Source of the DNA: Prosapia bicincta
Lineage: Eukaryota; Arthropoda; Insecta; Hemiptera; Cercopidae
Length of the DNA: 64,000 bases
Assembly: GCA_036971475.1 (NCBI GenBank)
Contig: JBAIZL010000006.1
Coordinates: 15,552,959-15,616,958, forward strand
Direction: 5' to 3'
Shown here: in pieces, positions 59,501 through 64,000 of the stretch
Layout: every line of letters begins with the position of its first letter
Position numbering within the stretch: the first letter of the stretch is position 1
Made by a program: the position numbers and the translations under genes
The notes under the pieces: generated by a model
What the model saw: the letters and a program-made list of their open reading frames with translations, nothing else
What the model was told of the DNA's origin: nothing
The model's database searches: none

Positions 59501-62500
59501 TTCTTATACCTCTTCATGGTATAAGCTCATCCTTATACCTCTTTATAGTATAAGCTTATTCTTATACCTCTTCATGGTATAAGCTCATCCTTATACCTCT
59601 TTATAGTATAAGCTTATTCTTATACCTCTTCATGGTATAAGTTCATCCTTATACCTCTTTATAGTATAAGCTTGTTCTTATACCTCTTCATGGTATAAGC
59701 TCATCCTTATACCTCTTTATAGTATAAGCTTATTCTTATACCTCTTCATGGTATAAGCTCATCCTTATACCTCTTTATAGTATAAGCTTATTCTTATACC
59801 TCTTCATGGTATAAGCTCATCCTTATACCTCTTTGTAGTATAAGCTTATTCTTATACCTCTTCATGGTATAAGCTCATCCTTATACCTCTTTATAGTATA
59901 AGCTTATTCTTATACCTCTTCATGGTATAAGCTCATCCTTATACCTCTTTATAGTATAACCTTATTCTTATACCTCTTTATAGTAAAAGTTTACTGGTAT
60001 ACCACTTTATAGAATAAGCTTATTCTTATATCTCTTTATAGTAAAAGTTTACTGGTATACCACTTTATGGTATAAGCTTTTTCTTATACCTCTTCATGGT
60101 ATAAGCTCATCCTTCTACCTCTTTATAGTATAAGCTTATTGTTATACCTCTTCATGGTATAAGCTCATCCTTATACCTCTTTATAGTATAAGCTTATTCT
60201 TATACCTCTTCATGGTATAAGCTCATCCTTATACCTCTTTATAGTATAAGCTTATTCTTATATCTCTTCATGGTATAAGCTCATCCTTATACCTCTTTAT
60301 AGTATAAGCTTATTCTTATACCTCTTTATAGTAAAAGTTTATTGGTATACCACTTTATAGAATAAGCTTATTCTTATATCTCTTTATAGTAAAAGTTTAC
60401 TGGTATACCACTTTGTGGTATAACCTTATTCTTATACCTCTTCATGGTATAAGCTCATCCTTATACCTCTTTATAGTATAAGCTTATTCTTATACCTCTT
60501 CATGGTATAAGCTCATCCTTATACCTCTTTATAGTATAAGCTTATTCCTATACCTCTTCATGGTATAAGCTCATCCTTATACCTCTTTATAGTATAAGCT
60601 TATTCTTATACCTCTTCATGGTATAAGCTTATCCTTATACCTCTTTATAGTATAAGCTTATTCTTATACCTCTTCATGGTATAAGCTCATCCTTATACCT
60701 CTTTATAGTATAAGCTTATTCTTATACCTCTTCATGGTATAAGCTCATCCTTATACCTCTTTATAGTATAAGCTCATTCTTATACCTCTTTATGGTATAA
60801 GCTCATCCTTATACCTCTTTATAGTATAAGCTTATTCTTATACCTCTTCATGTTATAAGCTCATCCTTATACCTCTTTATAGTATAAGCTTATTCTTATA
60901 CCTCTTTATAGTGAAAGTTTACTGGTACCAATTTATAGAATAAGCTTATTCTTATATCTCTTTATAGTAAATGTTTACTGGTATACCACTTTATGGTACA
61001 AGCTTATTCTTATACCTCTTCATGGTATAAGTTCATCCTTATACCTCTTTATAGTATAAGCTTATTCTTATACCCCTTCATGGTATAAGCTCATCCTTAT
61101 ACTTCTTTATAGTATAAGCTTATTCTTATACCTCTTCATGCTATAAGCTCTTCCTTATACCTCTTTATAGTATAAGCTTATTCTTATACCTCTTCATGGT
61201 ATAAGCTTATCCTTATACCTCTTTATAGTATAAGCTTATTCTTATACCTCTTTATAGTAAAAGTTTACTGGTATACCACTTTATAGAATAAGCTTATTCT
61301 TATATCTCTTTATAGTAAAAGTATACTGGTATACCACTTTATGGTATAAGCTTATTCTTATACCTCTTCATGGTATAAGCTCATCCTTATACCTCTTTAT
61401 AGTATAAGCTTATTCTTATACCTCTTCATGGTATAAGCTCATCCTTATACCTCTTTATAGTATAAGCTTATTCTTATACCTCTTCATGGTATAAGCTCAT
61501 CCTTATACCTCTTTATAGTATAAGCTTATTCTTATACCTCTTCATGGTATAAGCTCATCTTTATACCTCTTTATAGTATAAGCTTATTCTTATACCTCTT
61601 CATGGTATAAGCTCATCCTTATACCTCTTTATAGTATAAACTTATTCTTATACCTCGTCATGGTATAAGCTCATCCTTATACCTCTTTATAGTATAAGCT
61701 TATTCTTATACCTCTTCATGGTATAAGCTCATCCTTATACTTCTTTATAGTATAAGCTTATTCTTATACCTCTTCATGCTATAAGCTCTTCCTTATACCT
61801 CTTTATAGTATAAGCTTATTCTTATACCTCTTCATGGTATAAGCTTATCCTTATACCTCTTTATAGTATAAGCTTATTCTTATACCTCTTTATAGTAAAA
61901 GTTTACTGGTATACCACTTTATAGAATAAGCTTATTCTTATATCTCTTTATAGTAAAAGTATACTGGTATACCACTTTATGGTATAAGCTTATTCTTATA
62001 CCTCTTCATGGTATAAGCTCATCCTTATACCTCTTTATAGTATAAGCTTATTCTTATACCTCTTCATGGTATAAGCTCATCCTTATACCTCTTTATAGTA
62101 TAAGCTTATTCTTATACCTCTTCATGGTATACGCTCATCCTTATACCTCTTTATAGTATAAGCTTATTCTTATACCTCTTCATGGTATAAGCTCATCTTT
62201 ATACCTCTTTATAGTATAAGCTTATTCTTATACCTCTTCATGGTATAAGCTCATCCTTATACCTCTTTATAGTATAAACTTATTCTTATACCTCGTCATG
62301 GTATAAGCTCATCCTTATACCTCTTTATAGTATAAGCTTATTCTTATACCTCTTCATGGTATAAGCTCATCCTTATACCTTTTTATAGTATAAGCTTATT
62401 CTTATACCTCTTCATGGTATAAGCTCATCCTTATACCTCTTTATAGTATAAGCTTATTCTTATACCTCTTCATGGTATAAGCTCATCTTTATACCTCTTT

Positions 62501-63450
62501 ATAGTATAAGCTTATTCTTATACCTCTTCATGGTATAAGCTCATCCTTATACCTCTTTATAGTATAAGCTTATTCTTATACCTCTTCATGGTATAAGCTC
62601 ATCCTTATACCTCTTTATAGTATAAGCTTATTCTTATACCTCTTCATGGTATAAGCTCATCCTTATACCTCTTTATAGTATAAGCTTATTCTTATACCTC
62701 TTCATGGTATAAGCTCATCCTTATACCTCTTTATAGTATAAGCTTATTCTTATACCTCTTCATGGTATAAGCTCATCTTTATACGTCTTTATAGTATAAG
62801 CTTATTCTTATACCTCTTCATGGTATAAGCTCATCCTTATACCTCTTTATAGTATAAGCTTATTCTTATACCTCTTCATGGTATAAGCTCATCCTTATAC
62901 CTCTTTATAGTATAAGCTTATTCTTATACCTCTTTATAGTAAAAGTTTACTGGTATACCACTTTATAGAATAAGCTTATTCTTATATCTCTTTATAGTAA
63001 AAGTTTACTGGTATACCACTTTATGGTATAAGCTTATTCTTATACCTCTTCATGGTATAAGCTCATCCTTATACCTCTTTATAGTATAAGCTTATTCTTA
63101 TACCTCTTCATGGTATAAGCTTATTCTTATATCTCTTTATAGTAAAAGTTTACTGGTATACCTCTTTATAGTATAAGCTTATTCTTATACCTCTTCATGG
63201 TATAAGCTTATTCTTATACCTCTTCCTGGTATAAGCTCATCCTTATACCACTTTATAGAATAAGCTTATTCTTATATCTCTTTATAGTAAAATTTACTGG
63301 TATACCACATTATAGTATAAGCTTATTCTTATACCTCATTATAGTATAAGCTTATTGTTATACCTATTTATAGTATAAGCGTACTGGTATACCTTTTCAT
63401 AGTATAGGTTTATTCTTATACCTCTTTATAGTGAAAGCTTACTCTTATAC
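56547..63450 (+). repeat. 29-bp satellite with higher-order structure (about 200 monomers)
   Basis: The 29-bp monomer starts agtataagcttattcttat and ends acctctttat. Three variants recur: A (GTATAAG, loop cttatt, CTTATAC), B (GTATAAG, loop ctcatc, CTTATAC) and C (AGTAAA, ag, TTTACT, then GGTATACC). The first block (56547-57201) is almost pure A. 58157-59150 is mainly an 87-bp trimer A-A'-C. From about 59330 to 63100 a 58-bp A-B dimer dominates, interrupted by C-containing units. Edges (56547-56575, 63300-63450) are more diverged. Confidence 0.97.
57204..58156. mobile_element. pogo/Tigger-like element inserted in the satellite
   Basis: Ends CAGTAAACTCCCGATTATCC and GGATAATCGGGAGTTTACTG are inverted repeats, flanked by TA on both sides (57202-57203, 58157-58158). 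Removing it restores catag-TA-taagctt, a normal satellite junction. At 953 bp with no recognisable transposase it is non-autonomous. Confidence 0.9.
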
Positions 63451-63686
63451 TGGGGATAGTATACAGGTTCTTTGTACAGTTTACTTCTGATACATACAGT
63501 ACACGTGAAATTTCCCTTCTGCAAGTACGACTAATCGCTAAGCATATCTTAGCATGCTGTCGAGTGACTTTGAAAGAAAGAGATGGTATTAGCGAATATG
63601 GAATCTATAAGTTTTGAAAACTTAATCTAATGCAATGATCCAAGAGTCTAGTACGTCACCAGGGGAAGGAAGAACGTATTACTCAC
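63451..63686. other. Unique sequence after the satellite, candidate intron
   Basis: Would be the intron following the minus-strand exon at 63687-63888. Confidence 0.35.
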
Positions 63687-63888
63687 AGCTTTCCTTAAAC
63701 TGAAATTCTGATGCTCTAGCAGCATTTTCAGGATCAAAAATTTGAAATAAGTAGTCCAATTGTTTTCTTATTTTTCTTAATAATCTGTTTAATTCTCTGA
63801 GAATAATGTTTCTGTATTTAGAGATCTGGGTACCGGGTTTACCCCTCTTTCGAGACCAATCTATTCCATGGGATGCCACAAGTCTGGG
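63687..63888 (-). CDS. Probable internal coding exon of an unidentified minus-strand gene
   Basis: On the minus strand a 202-nt segment lies between the acceptor ataattacag|CCCAGA and the donor GAAAGCT|GTGAGT. It is open throughout: PRLVASHGIDWSRKRGKPGT, then QISKYRNIILRELNRLLRKI, then RKQLDYLFQIFDPENAARAS and EFQFKES, ending in phase 1. The middle is basic and probably helical. There is no ATG at the start, as expected for an internal exon. I do not recognise the family. Good splice sites at both ends of a fully open frame outside the satellite make a real exon likely. Confidence 0.5.
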
Positions 63889-64000
63889 CTGTAATTATTT
63901 TAGAGTTTTATGTTGTCACAAAATAACTTCTTTGTTTCGTCGTGGAACTAAAATAGTGCATATCCTTTATTTCGTGGTTAATGTATTATATAAAAAAGTG
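63889..64000. other. Flank of the probable exon
   Basis: T-rich tract adjoining the acceptor, on its minus-strand upstream side. No other feature. Confidence 0.3.

Noticed and set aside
56547..63450. Regular 29-bp repeats considered as a CRISPR array
   Set aside because: There are no spacers; it is a head-to-tail satellite with monomer variants.

Overview
The window is eukaryotic nuclear DNA: about 30-35% GC by eye, spliced genes with long introns, and dense repeats. The transposon set (mariner, hAT, piggyBac-like, pogo/Tigger-like, LTR, and many Penelope-like retroelements with GIY-YIG endonucleases) together with degenerate TTAGG-type pentamers suggests an arthropod, probably an insect. 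I cannot name the species.

One gene is certain. Five coding exons on the + strand (6785-22323) splice in frame into a 531-residue membrane RING-CH E3 ubiquitin ligase of the MARCHF1/MARCHF8 type, with all eight zinc ligands, two membrane segments and an unusually long hydrophilic C-terminal tail. A probable non-coding first exon ends at 4339. A second probable coding exon (3482-3565, - strand) begins an unidentified divergent gene, so 3566-4339 may be a shared promoter. A third probable exon (63687-63888, - strand) belongs to another unidentified gene. The rest of the window is mostly mobile DNA and satellite.

Layout: 1-2560 Penelope-like (PLE) fragments in palindromic arrangements; 3480-22800 the two divergent genes, with nested transposons in the MARCH introns; 23.8-30 kb a repeat cluster holding a mariner inserted into a PLE; 30.6-38.2 kb a pogo/Tigger-like element, an interrupted LTR and a 2.5-kb hAT that contains further PLE pieces; 39.7-40.7 kb two minisatellites; 43.7-45.1 kb a head-to-head PLE pair; 45.3 kb a second copy of the repeat that the hAT interrupted, without the hAT; 47.8-48.7 kb a retropepsin remnant; 50.5-53.2 kb an old PLE split by a solo LTR; 54.0-54.5 kb a giant CA array; 54.9 kb TTAGG-like DNA; 56.5-63.4 kb a 29-bp satellite (about 200 monomers) with higher-order structure and a Tigger-like insertion.

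The most unusual signal is a shared hairpin module. At least six sequence-divergent repeat tails, several next to GIY-YIG or RT remnants, carry the same layout: a YTGA-type box ending in G, a short perfect stem-loop, then GAAA. This resembles the core of the hammerhead ribozymes known from PLEs. The tails are arranged as inverted pairs that converge on (AT)n or (CA)n arrays. Paired occupied and empty copies within the window show directly that one such tail inserted into a short TA run.
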